Shown here in pieces: positions 52,072-63,552 of a stretch of DNA of 64,000 nt. Positions within the stretch are counted from its first letter, which is position 1. Each line of letters begins with the position of its first letter. This stretch comes from Anastatus disparis (taxonomy: Eukaryota > Arthropoda > Insecta > Hymenoptera > Eupelmidae). The position numbers and the translations under genes are program-made. The notes under the pieces are model-generated. The model did no database searches. It worked only from the letters and a program-made list of their open reading frames with translations, and was not told where the DNA came from. The DNA is taken from positions 860,001-924,000 of the forward strand of contig JAFFSR010000364.1 in assembly GCA_017163975.1 (NCBI GenBank), in the 5' to 3' direction.

Positions 52072-54821
52072 CAAGGGGACACTATCAGCTTCGGGTCCTG
52101 GACTTTGAGTTTGAAGGGCTTAACAGTCTTGTTTTGTTACAAAACTAAGAAATCTCCAAGGTTTTTTGCCAACGAGCACTCCATCACTTCTTTTGATATA
52201 CTTAAAGTTGTTAAAAATCAGCTTTTTTTTAAGAATTTCACATTATAAGAAATAATCCACCTCCGTAGACTTTCTGAATCACTTCACTTACACTCAAAAT
52301 ACATAACATTCCTTTTTTATACAAATATATAAGTATATTAATAGATATTTATACTAATCATGTGCTTTCGAGCTTGTCAATTCATGAAAAATAGCTATGT
52401 CTTCGCAGAATATCAAATTTTCCCGTGTCACACCAGGTTCGATCAAACTCATATTTAAAGATATGAACTGTTTCACTGCACATAAGCATACACTATATTC
52501 TACACAATAATATTGATGACTCTGTTATACACTACCCTGGTGAAAAAAATCAGGTGACAAGTCACCTGATTTATCAGGTGATTTATCATGCCAAAATATC
52601 ATGTATCAATTTTGTTGGTTTTTACACGTTTTAAACCATGCTTAGTCAATTTAGAACAATTTTTGAAAAATTTTTAAAATTTTTGAACTTAGAAATTTTT
52701 TTGTGATTTAGTCAAAATTTTTTCTAAGACCAAATTATCTAAAAAATTTTCTAAGTTCAAAATTTTCCAAAATTTTCAAAAATTGTTCTAAATTGACTAA
52801 GCATGGTTTAAAATGAGTAAAGATCAACAAAATCGTTACATGATGTTTTGGCATGATAAATCACCTGATAAATCAGGTGATTTATAACCTGATTTTTTTT
52901 AATAGGGTATACATAAGATTTATTAATTAAATGCTCAAATTAATTGTTGGAGCAAAATCCATCTTAAAAAACTTCAACCGTATCTATCTAAATTTTCTAG
53001 ACTTTACTGTCACTATGAAATAACTGTCTTAAAAACTGTAAAATTATAGATTATACTCAACTTAACACAATAAAAATTACAAACACAAAATTAGTTCAGA
53101 GAAAAAAATTGAGCTTACAAATTTTATATAAAATATTATTTAATTTTAGAAATACATATATACTGCAATACACTTCTCACAATACTGCATCTTCTGGAAT
53201 GATGTCAAATACTAAACGAATAATTGTAAAAAATTTTATAATGACAAATCCTTGTAAATAAATGTATAAATAACGCTAAATAATAATAAATAACTGCAAA
53301 TAATCATGAGTATGAATAACAAAACATTATTTAGCAACCTAAACATTTAAAAAAATGTAAATGATAATAAATGATGGTAACAAATAGTAAATAATAGTAA
53401 TAGACAGTAAATAAGTATCAATCATTGTAAATAACTGTACTAAACACTTTTCACAATACTGCACCTTCTGAAACGATGTAAAATACTAAACAAATAATTG
53501 TAAAACTTTAGAAATGTTTTTAGAGTCTTCACTAGAAAATGAACTATTATTTTATTAATCAAAGTAGTATTTTATTTTCTATTATCCTAAGAGCATTTTT
53601 TACAAACAGCTAATCTATGGAATTCTAATTATCCCTTATTATTGATTATAACTGTGATCATTGATTTTTCTATACTCTTCTAATTCTTCTAAACTAGTAA
53701 AATACTTTGATTAATAAAGTAGTAGTTCATTTTCTATTGAAGACTTTAAAAACATTTCTAAGGTTTTACAATTATTTGTTTAGTATTTAACATCATTTCA
53801 GAAGGTGCCGTATTGTGAAAAGCGTTTAGTACAGTTATTTACAATGATTGACTTATTCACTATCTATTACTATTATTTACTATTAGTTACTATTATTTAT
53901 TATCATTTACATTTTTAAAATGTTTAGGTTGCTAAATAATGTTTTGTTATTGATACTCATGATTATTTGCAGTTATTTATTATTATTTAGCGTTATTTAT
54001 ACATTTATTTACAAGGATTTATCATTTTAAAATTTTCTACAATTATTTGTTTAGTATTTGGCATCATTTCAGAAGATGCAGTATTGTGAGAAGTGTATTG
54101 CAGTATATATGTATTTCTAAAATTAAATAATATTTCATATAAAATTTGTACGCTCAATTTTTTTCTCTGAACTAATTTTGTGTTTGGTGATTTTTATTGT
54201 ATTAAGTTGAGTATAATTTATGATTTTACAGTTTTTAAGACAGTTATTTCATAGTGACAGTGAAGTCTAAAAAATTTAGATAGATACGGTTGAAGTTTTT
54301 TAAGATGGATTTTGCTCCAACAATTAATTTGAGCATTTAATTAATAAATCTTATGCATATAGTGTATAACAGAGTCATAAATATTATTGTATAGAATATA
54401 GTGTATGCTTATGTGCAGTGAAACAGTTCATATCTTTAAATATGAGTTTGATCGAACCTGGTGTGACACAGGAAAATGTGATATTCTGCGAAGACATAGC
54501 TATTTTTCATGAATTGACAAGCTCGAAAGCACATGATTAGTATAAATACCTATTAATATACTTACATATTTGTATAAAAAAGGAGTGTCATGTATTTTGA
54601 GTGTAAGTGAAGTGATTCAGAAAGTCTACGGCGGTGGATTATTTGTTATAATGTGAAATTCTTAAAAAAAGCTGATTTTTAACAACTTTAGGTATATCAA
54701 AAGAAGTGATGGAGTGCTCGTTGGCAAAAAACCTTGGAGATTTCTTAATTTTGTAACAAAACAAGACTGTTAAGCCCTTCAAACTCAAAATCCAGGACCC
54801 GAAGCTGATAGTGTCCCCTTG
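52072..54821. mobile_element. 2.75-kb foldback, TSD TTA, with nested MITE
   Basis: Inverted arms from caaggggacactatcagctt inwards for more than 1.1 kb each, meeting near 53.5 kb. TTA flanks (52069-52071, 54822-54824). The centre holds further mirrored and directly repeated blocks (cacttctcacaatactgcat / cttctgaaacgatg) and aaataatagtaa-type words. No transposase. TTA duplications suggest a PIF/Harbinger partner. Confidence 0.9.
52535..52907. mobile_element. TA-flanked foldback MITE nested in the 2.75-kb foldback
   Basis: 373 bp with ends ccctggtgaaaaaaatcagg / cccta-tt-aaaaaaaatcagg and palindromic arms (tcaggtgatttatcatgcc). TA on both sides. The opposite arm of the host (54345-54370) lacks it and shows the empty site, so it arrived after the host foldback formed. 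Tc1/mariner-like. Confidence 0.9.
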
Positions 54822-54824
54822 TTA

Positions 54825-55500
54825 GTCAAATGGAAAGAGTGCGGAAAGCTTTTATGGAAGCTTTCAGCAAGCATGAAACGTTCCATCCAAATTCTTCTTA
54901 GGAAGTTTCCAGATCTCTTCCACAAAAGAGAACAGAAAGATTGCAGGGAACCTTAGAAAAGATTATAAGAACCGTCCACCAAAGATTGCCATAAACTTTT
55001 AGGAATAATTCATAGAAGTTTTCAGGAAGCGTGAAATGTTTCGTCCGAAGTCATCTCAGGAAGATCCGAAGGAAAATTCTAATCATCTATCATGGAACTT
55101 TTTAGAAAGAGATATTAAAAGACATAGGGAAGCAATTTTTCCCTTATATCGCATTCAAGCTTTCTGGAAGCTTTGTAAAAGCTTCGCAAAAATGTTACAA
55201 AGGATATTCTTATTTATTTATTTATGTTTACATTAATGATCAATTACAACCATAAATACATTTTTCGCCATTCTAACCCTAAAATTGAAACTTCGTTGCT
55301 CTTTTTTGGCTCTCACAGCGAAAAATACACTACGCAACTAGTATGGGAAGGCTTGATTACAAAACTCGTTACGACCCTCATCTTTTGCTCAGGCTGTAAA
55401 CTTCTCGTTTCGTAAATAAAGCCTTTCCATACCTGTTACGTAATGTACTATTAATATATTATTATCTAAATTAATACATTCAATATAAGAAATGCATGAA
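54825..55500. other. Non-coding DNA with purine-rich diverged direct repeats
   Basis: 54840-54925 and 55010-55075 share ggaagctttcagcaagc / ggaag-t-ttcagga-gc words. 55255-55440 is less AT-rich. No recognisable gene. Confidence 0.4.
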
Positions 55501-55508
55501 AATTTTTT

Positions 55509-55584
55509 TTCGACGTTACTGTGGCTCGAACTCACGTACTTAAGGTCACGAAGTGAAAAACCTTATCTATTATGCTACAAACGC
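55509..55584 (-). repeat. tRNA-like SINE remnant
   Basis: The minus strand shows an A-box-like tagcataatagataagg (55577-55561) and a B-box-like gagttcgagcc (55533-55523) with tRNA-like spacing. The anticodon stem is imperfect, so a functional tRNA is unlikely. Confidence 0.5.
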
Positions 55585-55603
55585 TTGTTGAGTAATGTGG
55601 TAA

Positions 55604-55607
<4 letters not shown>

Positions 55608-55662
<55 letters not shown>
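55608..55662. repeat. (TA)n microsatellite
   Basis: Pure TA run of about 27 units. Confidence 0.95.
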
Positions 55663-55664
<2 letters not shown>

Positions 55665-56426
55665 TTTTATTGTTGTTAACATTATATTTTTTTCATTTAT
55701 CTCTTACATCTGAAAATTTTATTGTTAAAACAATAATTTGACGAATGAATTATTCAAATTATTTTAATGTAAATGATTATAAAAGTCTGCAAACTTGACC
55801 GATTTCTACTTTATCGACTCATTTGTCAAAACTTACAAAATATTTTAAATAACTTATATTATATACAAATTTGAATTTTGATAATTATTTGAAACTTATT
55901 TTCGATAGCCAACACATTTATCTCATTTAAGAAATGAATTCAAAAAGTCAACAATTCAAATTTTCAAGCTAAAAAAATATTTGATTTACAATAAAATGTA
56001 TAGTTTTTAAACATAAAGAAATAATTAAACAAGTATCTTATTTTTAAAAGTAAAGGTAAAACTTGAGTGAATTTTATATATATAAATTCTGTAACATCTA
56101 AAGCAATGATTTGAATATTTTTTTTAACATTATCGGCTGGACTTATGATAATTTGTTAACATATTTAATACTATTTTTTAATGTATTTATTCATGATGAA
56201 AAAATAGTTCTCTCTGTCGCACTTAGGCGCTGGTCGAGGCCAGACATGTTTACTGTTTGCTCCAACATACTGTTTATCTTAAGTATAAGTTGGTTCTCTC
56301 GACCGGTTAAGAGGGTTTCGCCCAAAGTCTTATAATATTTATATTACTCTGCTTCTTTTCGCTTTAATAGTTGAGTAATTACGTAATTTTCTAAATCTTT
56401 TTTTTTGTATTTTGTGAGTCGTGGTA
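55663..56426. other. AT-rich DNA before the LINE, possibly its 5' UTR
   Basis: No coding content. The part 56205-56340 is less AT-rich and directly precedes ORF1, so it may be the LINE 5' UTR. Confidence 0.4.
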
Positions 56427-57120
56427 ATGATTGTTCCTTCAGTACCTGGGGGACAGTCTCTAGAGATGGCTCCAGTACCTGGAATCCTGTCTCAAAATAA
56501 TGAAATTACATCGTTCGATTCTAAAGATTTTTCAACAAGTTACAAGGATGCCACACAAGGTGCAAATATCCCCGCACGAAAGCAAGGTCTAGTCATGATG
56601 CACGTAGAGGATTTGACCTTGACCGATTTTACTTGTGCCATTGGTAGAAAAATTGGCTTGGAAAATATTCTATTTTCGACTAAAGCTGCTAAGAATTGTG
56701 TCATTCTATATTTAGCAAGTAAATCTACTGTTGATGATGTAACGAAAAATTCCAATTTCATCATAATCAAAGAGAAAACCGTGTATATAAGGCCTTTAGT
56801 AGCCAAATATGTAAGAATTATTTTCTCAAACGTTTCGCCGATGATTCTGATAAATTCATTAGAAGTTATATTGGATAAATTAGAAATTAACCGAAATTCA
56901 AAAGTTACATATATTAAGGCAAGTATTGACAACGATAAATACGAAAATGTATTCAGAAAATTTATATCAAGGTTGATGATGTACCGAAAATTCCTAACAT
57001 ATTTAAGCTTGACTACGGAAATGTAAATTACTTCATATAAACAGGCACTGACTAGCTAAATTGCTTCAATCGCAAACTATAAGAGCGCATAGCTAAGAAC
57101 TGCGCTTAAACAATGGAAGA
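56427..57120 (+). pseudogene. LINE ORF1 (Gag-like), frameshifted
   Basis: From ATG 56427: MIVPSVPGGQ, then IPARKQGLVMMHVEDLTL, FTCAIGRKIGLENILF, IIKEKTVYIRPLVAKYVR, IIFSNVSPMILINSLE. A frameshift near 56970 moves to VDDVPKIPNIFKLDYGN. A decayed CCHC follows (LNCFNRKL, stop, ERIAKNC), ending about 57120. The layout (RNA-binding domain then zinc knuckle) is usual for ORF1 of I-type LINEs. Its product would package the RNA. Confidence 0.75.
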
Positions 57121-57433
57121 CAATACCGGTTTAACTCAAAACAACATGCCTATAGGCATTCTAAAAAACACGTACCAAAATCCTAAAATTTTTGATGAAG
57201 CGAAAAAAAATAACAGATAGAATCACGGTTATAAATACTTGTATTGATATAGTATATCCTCTCATTACTGTTAGATCAGTCAAATCTAAATTGACTAAAA
57301 CTAAAAAAAGCTTGTATTAAACAACTTTGAAGAGAAAATACATAGCATTAATGACAACAGTGATTTAGAAAGTGATCACGACAAGCAACAACTTGATAGC
57401 ACATCTAAATAAAAGTTTATTATAACAATAATT

Positions 57434-57756
57434 ATGGATAAAATAAGCAACACAAATCAGAAATCGCTTCATGTTCTTTTTTGGAATACACGAAGCATTA
57501 ATAAACGCAAAATGATTCTACCCGACTTACCCCAAAACATTGATGTATTTTTGTGTGTTAAATCATGGCTACAGGATTCTACAAATTTAGATTCAGCAGA
57601 TAAACACCAATCCACGTTCATACCAGGATTTGTTCAACTGCAGAAAAATTGGGTTCACTTAAGAGAAGGCGATATTATAATAATAGTGAAGAAAAACATC
57701 GCTTTTTGCATAGACTTAAAAAAGCGGCTTTCAAAAAGTGGAATCATAGCAAAACA
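57434..57756 (+). pseudogene. LINE ORF2: AP endonuclease N-terminus
   Basis: MDKISNTNQKSLHVLFWNTR opens ORF2. LHVLFWNTRSINKRK is the first motif of the LINE AP-like endonuclease, followed by VFLCVKSWLQDS and GDIIIIVKKNIAF. In this copy the expected glutamate of the (E/T)xWL motif reads K. The frame is cut by the MITE at 57760. Confidence 0.75.
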
Positions 57757-57759
57757 ATA

Positions 57760-58013
57760 CTGCCGTGTTAAGTAAAAACTTACATAAGTGACATTTCAAT
57801 GAAAAATAAATATTTTCTATCAATAGATTCGATAAAAAAAATAGCCTATTAAATGAATAAAAAAGTTGTTTCAAATTTTTCGCTAAAAAATGAGGAAATA
57901 AAGATTACTTAAGTATTGAAGAATTAAAAATTGGATCGAACAAAATTGATATTATTTCACTTTATCACTTTTATTTATTTTAAACTTATGTAAGTTTTTA
58001 CTTAACACGGCAG
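57760..58013. mobile_element. MITE, 254 bp, 30-bp perfect TIR, TSD aata
   Basis: Ends ctgccgtgttaagtaaaaac and exact inverted copy (30 bp match in all). The duplications aata are at 57756-57759 and 58014-58017. Inserted in the LINE endonuclease. Confidence 0.9.
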
Positions 58014-58165
58014 AATAACAGACTGAATGACATACAACAGATTAGACTACTTAGCAACAAAAATTTTTAAAAACAAAAAAGAGAAAAATTCAAAGAGTTT
58101 GCCGAAACTATCAATTTGAGTACAAATAAAAATTACGTCTAGAACACTTGTAAAGTTTAAAGGTA

Positions 58166-58483
58166 GTTGTTCACCAGTTACATAATAAAAAATTCATTGG
58201 CTTAAGAATGATTTCAAATCTTTATCACATTAAAAAAAAATATTATAAATAAGTGGTAAAAATTTCAAAATGATTTACCGTTTCTAAATTGAGATACAGA
58301 ACTATAAAATTACAATTTTGAAGAAATTCACGTCACAATTGCAATTTTAAAGTTGTCTATCTTAATTAAGAAATCGTGAATCGTTTTGGAATTCTAACCA
58401 CTTATTTTTGTTTTTAAATTGTGTTAAAAATTTGGAAGCAATCTTAAAACAATGAATTTATCATGATGTAGGTGGTGAACAAC
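58166..58483. mobile_element. Foldback MITE, 318 bp, TA target
   Basis: Ends gttgttcacc / ggtgaacaac with TA on both sides (58164-58165, 58484-58485), and weakly pairing arms. Tc1/mariner-like. Inserted in LINE ORF2. Confidence 0.8.
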
Positions 58484-58959
58484 TAGATTAAGAAATAAAT
58501 GGACAAAAATCCAACCTACTAACGATAGTTGGAATGAACAAACTTCCAAAAATATTAAATCTACTACAAAATCTTCCCACTATGGTTTGAAACAGACCCT
58601 GATCTTATTCCGAATGGTTATGATGACCATAAACAATTTTTTTATGCTTCTTTTGATTTCCTGGAATCAAATTCGGTTTTAGATGCTAAAACAGATAAAT
58701 CAGTAGCTGATCTTGATGGTCTTGAATGAAGTGATAGAGGAACTGCCTATACAATAAAAATTACTTATGCTCAACATTTTCAATGGAATGTACCTTCATG
58801 ATTGTTACCCGAAGTCCTGACTGCAGTCATTTGTCCTATTCATTGAGAAATCTAACAACAAACGTGTAAGATCAGTTTCTCTTACCGCAAGTTTAGATAA
58901 GCTCTTCAAATAGCTCGTCAAAAATTGTTTACTATGGTACTGCAAATATTATAATAATA

Positions 58960-59480
58960 TCACAAATAGGCAATCAGATTTCAGAAAAGGTCAGTCATGT
59001 TCTGACAACCTCGCTCTCACTTTAAAGACAGACCAAGATAGACCTTTGGAATGGTAAAGATTTGTTAGCCATCTTTCTTGACGTTGTCTCTGACTATGAC
59101 AATGTCAACAGAGACGTCCTATTAGTAAAACTTGCTTCAATTAGATATTCAGAATCTCTAGTCAAATTCATCAAATTTGTTACACACAAAAAAATTATCT
59201 TCTCTGATCTTCTTAAAAATGAATTTAGATACAGCTGTAAGGGAGTTTCTCAAGGTGGTGAACTTAGCCCGCTCTTATACCTTATTTATGTTATGGACAT
59301 CACTGTTGGCCACTTATAGTCACACACTTGCCAATGACATAAATGCCTTCTGTAGCTATGGTAGTCCTTCAAAATCCGAATCTATATTACAAAATGCAAT
59401 AAACACAATGAGCTCCAATTTAGCGTTATTAGGACTCTCATTCAAACCCGAAAAAAGTGTTTAAATTTACTTTAACTATA
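58960..59480 (+). pseudogene. LINE reverse transcriptase palm region
   Basis: DFRKGQSCSDNLALTLKT, then AIFLDVVSDYDNVNRDVLL (motif A, with the catalytic D shared by LDxxxAFD). KGVSQGGELSPLLYLIYVMD is motif B. After a frameshift, LANDINAFC replaces the usual ADD motif C, so one catalytic aspartate is lost. Inactive. Confidence 0.8.
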
Positions 59481-60194
59481 GAGGCACAACACCAGGTGAC
59501 TCCGAAATAGAAATTAATAATATCCAAATCAAATTTTGCGTGCAGATCCAGTTCCTGGGTATAATTTTTGATTATAAATTGACGTTTGCGGCTCACGTGA
59601 ATAAGTTAAAATAGGAGTATAACAAAATGGCTAACATTAAAAAATTTGTATGTGGCTTGAAAAAGATGAGCTCACACCACCACCTTATTTATCTTATATA
59701 AAAGTTTTGTTCGCTCTCTAATTGATTACGGAAGTTACATATTCTTTTCTAAAAATAAAAACCTAGCATACTCTCCAGAAATATAGTTGCATGAGAACAA
59801 TCATAGGTTACCGCAAGACCTACAAACGTAATATTAGCAGAGTTTTGACCAACCTTTAGTCAATTTTTGAGCGAACAAAATTTATCTGCCCTTGCTATCT
59901 AGTGAAGGTTTAATCTAACGAAAATTTACTAATTACAAATATTATTAACTTTATATCGAAAAACATAATGGACGACAACTTCGAAATCACGGATCTACGA
60001 TTATTAAACTATTGCATTAATAATGTCTGCGAACTCAACATCAAAATATTTAAAAACTTTTCGCTTTATTGTTTCGACTATAAAATTTCCACTACTAGCA
60101 TTAATTTTTACTACGAATTAGGTAACAAGTTAAAATAAGCTCTCAACCTAATAAACTTTTAAATAATTTCACAAACCAAACCAACTCACTAGCA
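59481..60194 (+). pseudogene. LINE thumb/linker region, heavily mutated
   Basis: Recognisable words such as IQFLGIIFDYKLTFAAHV (about 59545) follow the polymerase. Stops and shifts are frequent. Confidence 0.6.
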
Positions 60195-60965
60195 ATATAC
60201 ACAGATGGTAGTAAGGGTTAAGATAGATCGGTGGGATCTGCTTGTCACTACCCAGCTGAAAATATCAATTCTGGATTCTCATTCGAATCTTCCGCCTCAC
60301 TGTTCACAGCTGAGTGTACAGCTACTTTTAGAGCATTATATTTAATCAGCCATAGTAGCAACTTGAACTTTTCCATTATAAGTGATACGCTTAGCGCTCT
60401 TCAAGCATTGAATTCAGTCAAACTTAATATTAAAACAAATCACTATATTTATAAAATAAAAGAACTATTTTTAGCTATAGTGACAGGCTATTCTTCTAAG
60501 ACCATTAAGGGGGATCCTCATACCGGCATAGAGTTCTACCTTATCTACATTTGAACGATACATTTAATAAAAATTCAACCGTTCATGGCTAAAATTTATA
60601 GTAGAGGCACATTCTTAACGTTCTAAAGAAATTATTAAAGTGATGAAAGACAATGTAAGGGTAAAAATAAAGACGAGAGGTGCTTAATACGATTAGATAT
60701 CCAATGTAGTCATAGATATTCGTATAAGGCAATTTTCGTCTTTATTTTTATCCTTACATTGTCTTTTAGCATTGCAATAAATTCTTTAGAATGTTAAGAA
60801 TGTGCATCTACTATAAATTTTAGCCATGAATAGTTAAATTTCAATTACAATACATAATTCAGAAGTAGATAAGGTAGAACTCTATGCTGGTATGAGGATA
60901 TTCCCTTAACTTTGTCCGAGTTCCATCACATATAGGGATCGTGGAAACTGACGCTGCTGATGTAT
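60195..60965 (+). pseudogene. LINE RNase H domain, split by a MITE
   Basis: IYTDGSKG, stop, SVGSACHY, FTAECTATFRALYLIS and FSIISDTLSALQAL carry the D, E and D of an RNase H active site. After the MITE (60509-60905) the frame resumes with FVRVPSHIGIVETDAADVS, the end of the domain with the HIGI motif and last aspartate. Confidence 0.8.
60509..60905. mobile_element. Foldback MITE, 397 bp, flanked by TTAA
   Basis: The ends gggggatcctcataccgg and (inverted) gggaatatcctcatacc are flanked by TTAA (60505-60508, 60906-60909). The arms pair across tctaccttatctac, agacaatgtaagg and further. Inserted in the LINE RNase H. Confidence 0.92.
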
Positions 60966-61175
60966 CCGTAAAAAAATTTCACTAAAAAAACACAATATTT
61001 GGCTCTACATTCCTTTACAGATTTTCACCACAAATTTAAAATAAACTCCTTGTTAAATGCAAAGAAATTCTGTCTTGATCAAAGTAATGTAAAAGGCTTT
61101 AAATATTTTTAACTTTATTACAATGAAGGTTCGAAAACCTGGTTTCACAACACATCTAAAACTCGCAAATACATA

Positions 61176-61379
61176 GTGTCAATCAATGGAATTAGAGCTG
61201 ATCATCATAACTCAGAAGCCTCAGTTGCCAGAGTTAATATCATAAGCAGCCCTAAATATCCAGTTTGTTTAGAATGCGATGAGGTCCTCAACCACATATT
61301 ATGGCTATGCCCCAGATATGACTATGAAAGGTCCATACTAATTAATAATTTGCGTAAAATAAATGTTCCGTTGCTTTAA
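61176..61379 (+). pseudogene. LINE ORF2 C-terminal zinc knuckle
   Basis: SINGIRADHHNSEASVARVN followed by CLECDEVLNHILWLC, a CCHC array in the position normal for I-type LINEs after RNase H. This frame ends at the TAA 61377-61379. Confidence 0.75.
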
Positions 61380-61573
61380 CACCCTGACTTTACTATGTCT
61401 ACACCAAACTCCAAATTATGTGCGATAATTATCAAGATTCTAGAATCTTGCAACTTATCTATAATATAAACCTAATTTTGCTCGTAAAATTTTTTGATTA
61501 ATAGGAATTTAGCAAAAATAAGACTTAAATAAGTCATTAAATGCTATAATAATTTTAAAAAATTGGAAAAAAT

Positions 61574-61715
61574 ATTCTACATTTAAAATTTTATGTACGA
61601 ACCACATTCCTTAAAGTTATCTCACATTTTTAACATTAAAATGAAAATCTTCTACATTCAAATTTTATCTACAAACCAAATTTCTTAAATTTATCTCATA
61701 TTTTTAATACACGGA
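61574..61715. repeat. ~72-bp tandem duplication
   Basis: ctacatttaaaattttatgt...atttttaaca is repeated as ctacattcaaattttatcta...atttttaata. Possibly the LINE tail. Confidence 0.65.
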
Positions 61716-61994
61716 GAAGAAAAAACAGTTGCGCTTACTGAAAACTTTAGTAATTTTAACCTGAGTACATCAGTAAGAAGAGTTTCAGTAAATCTGACTG
61801 AAGTTAATTTAATTGTAGTAACTCAACTGACAGTTTAGTAGAATCTACTTAAGTCTCCTGTTAAATCGACTCGATGACTTCAGTCACCTTTTTTACCTAA
61901 TAAATTTGTTGATCCAGATATCGTCTTATACATTATTTCTTTGTATGATAGTTTGTATTATATTATTTAAAAATAAAATCATTGAAGGATAATA
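61716..61994. other. Short-word repeat DNA, no gene
   Basis: Starts atacacggagaagaaaaaa (related to 34155) and continues with alternating ttactga / cagtaa words. Probably the edge of an old repeat. Confidence 0.4.
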
Positions 61995-62134
61995 TACAGG
62001 GTGACCCATTTTAATCTATGGATCTCGATTTCTCCCAAAATACTGGACCTACAAAAAAATTGTTCGAATAGAAGTTTTTCATGGCAATGAGGGTCACATT
62101 TTGGTGCCATGTGATTTGCCCTTGAGGTCACTTT

Positions 62135-62562
62135 TGATGGTCGTTTGAAGGTCAAAGTTATTTTTTTAATGGGAACCCATATTTTTGACACCGGATTCAA
62201 AAAGAGCGAAAAATTTTACGTCCAAAACAATATTTAAAAATTTTTTTCATGACCTTAAGAAGGTCAAATTAAGGTTGAATACTGAAAATTTACCCAAAAA
62301 ACATTTTTTCCAAGTTTTCGAAGATTGTGGGCAAGAGAATGTTTAAGTGAGCTTGTGAGCTAATGACCTTGACTATCCTGCTCTTTGATTCAGTTGTCAA
62401 GGTTATTTGAAGGTTAAAGTAATTTTTTAATAGGAATTCCTGTTTTTATACCGGATCCTGGAAGAGTAGGAAATTGTACGTCCAAAACGATACTTTTCAT
62501 TTCTTTTAAAATGACCTTTAGTTGGTCAAACTAAGGTAAAATACTAAAAATACACTCAAAAC
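62135..62562. repeat. Two ~165-bp direct repeats with aaggtca words
   Basis: 62135-62300 and 62395-62562 share tttgaaggt(c/t)aaagt, atttttttaat, accggat and gtacgtccaaaac. Each has several aaggtca or tgacctt words, the half-site of nuclear receptors, which I take as coincidence of the repeat. Confidence 0.75.
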
Positions 62563-62717
62563 CCATTGTTTTTCAATTTTAGAGATAGAAGTCAATTCCG
62601 AATGATATTTGATGGTCGAAGTATTTTTTTACACAAAAAGTCTTAGTTTTACCCTAAATCTTACTTCTAGCGTTACCCAGAAACAACGACGTGGACGTAA
62701 TAAATTCTGTTTTCTTT

Positions 62718-62831
62718 GGGGTTCTTGTTTAACGAGAGTCCCCTTACCTCTTATTGGGGTGCTTGTTTAAAATGAGCCCCCTTGTCTCTCACTGGGGTGC
62801 TTGTTTAACGTGAATCCCCTTGCCTCTCACT
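62718..62831. repeat. 38-bp tandem repeat, 3 units
   Basis: Units ggggt(t/g)cttgtttaa...ccccctt(g/a)cctctca at 62718, 62756 and 62794. Confidence 0.9.
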
Positions 62832-62851
62832 GACACTTCAATTTAAATGAA

Positions 62852-63460
62852 TTACCCACTTAGTAATTGTTCAAAATTATCTCCGTGGACTTCAAGGCAT
62901 AGCTGCAATCTCTTTTTAAAACTATTTACAGTTCTAAGCAGGGTAGCTCTAGGAAAAGTTGCACAATCTCTACAAATATGGTCCATAAAATCATCTCTGG
63001 TGGTTGGTCGTTCAGCAAAAACAATATTTTTCAAGTATCTTCATAAAAAGAAATCAGGCGAAGTCATATTTGGTGAGCAAGGAGGCCATTTAACTGGATC
63101 CCTTCGTCTAATCCATCTGTCATTGTAATTAGTATTAAAAAGGGCTCGTACAATGAGTGCATAATGCGGTACAGCACTATCTTGTTGAAGTCACATTCTT
63201 GCTCTTGTTGCTGAGTCAACATCTTCTAATAAGCCTGGTAAGTGATCTGTTAGCAACGATAGGTAACTGTGTCTATCGAACTTCTGTTAAAAAAAGTAAG
63301 GACCAATAAAATAACCATTCACAATGCCGTACCACACCATAAGACTCCATCAATTTTGATGATTTTTTATAAAATTTGTTTTTACGGGTTCGATGATAAG
63401 ACTATTGGATTTTGATTTATTAGTTTATGTTGTTGGGCATGAGATTGTGGATTTCATCGC
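62852..63460 (-). pseudogene. Mariner/IS630-type (DDE_3) transposase, C-terminal part
   Basis: The minus strand reads IVNGYFIGPYFF, then a stop, LLTDHLPGLLEDVDSATRAR, a stop, LQQDSAVPHYALIVRALF with the catalytic QQD, and NDRWIRRRDPVKWPPCSPN. FFL-stop then replaces FFLW. The end is ERPTTRDDFMDHICRDC, RTVNSFKKRLQLCLEVHGDN and FEQLL before TAA at 62852. The SPD-type third acidic position is altered. Several stop codons make it dead. N-terminal DNA-binding domains are absent. Confidence 0.8.
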
Positions 63461-63552
63461 AATCAATTTTCTTCATTGATTTGGAGTGAAAGTTTTTGTA
63501 TTGATAGATATGCTTCTTAGAATTAGGTTTGGTAAAATTCTAATAAAGTTAA

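Larger units (their letters stand above)
56427..61500 (+). mobile_element. Non-LTR retrotransposon (I-superfamily-like), degenerate
   Basis: Ordered remains of a LINE: ORF1 (56427-57120), endonuclease (57434-57756), reverse transcriptase (58960-59480), RNase H (60195-60504 and 60910-60965) and a C-terminal zinc knuckle (61176-61379). The presence of RNase H after the polymerase points to the I/Loa/Outcast group. Three MITEs interrupt it (57760-58013, 58166-58483, 60509-60905). Many frameshifts and stops. The 3' end is not sharply defined; a ~72-bp repeat near 61574-61715 may be its tail. Confidence 0.85.
61996..63500 (-). mobile_element. Mariner/IS630-type transposon remnant
   Basis: Starts acagggtgacccattttaat, a common terminal form of insect elements of this class, and contains a minus-strand DDE_3-type transposase C-terminus (62852-63460). 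No matching right end is present, so the element is truncated near 63500. Two tandem modules (62135-62562 and 62718-62831) lie in its 3' part. Confidence 0.5.

Noticed and set aside
51034..55284. Telomere-like ccctaa motif in an inverted pair
   Set aside because: A single ttagggttag on each side; the shared stretch of about 25 bp is better read as a chance or fragmentary repeat end.
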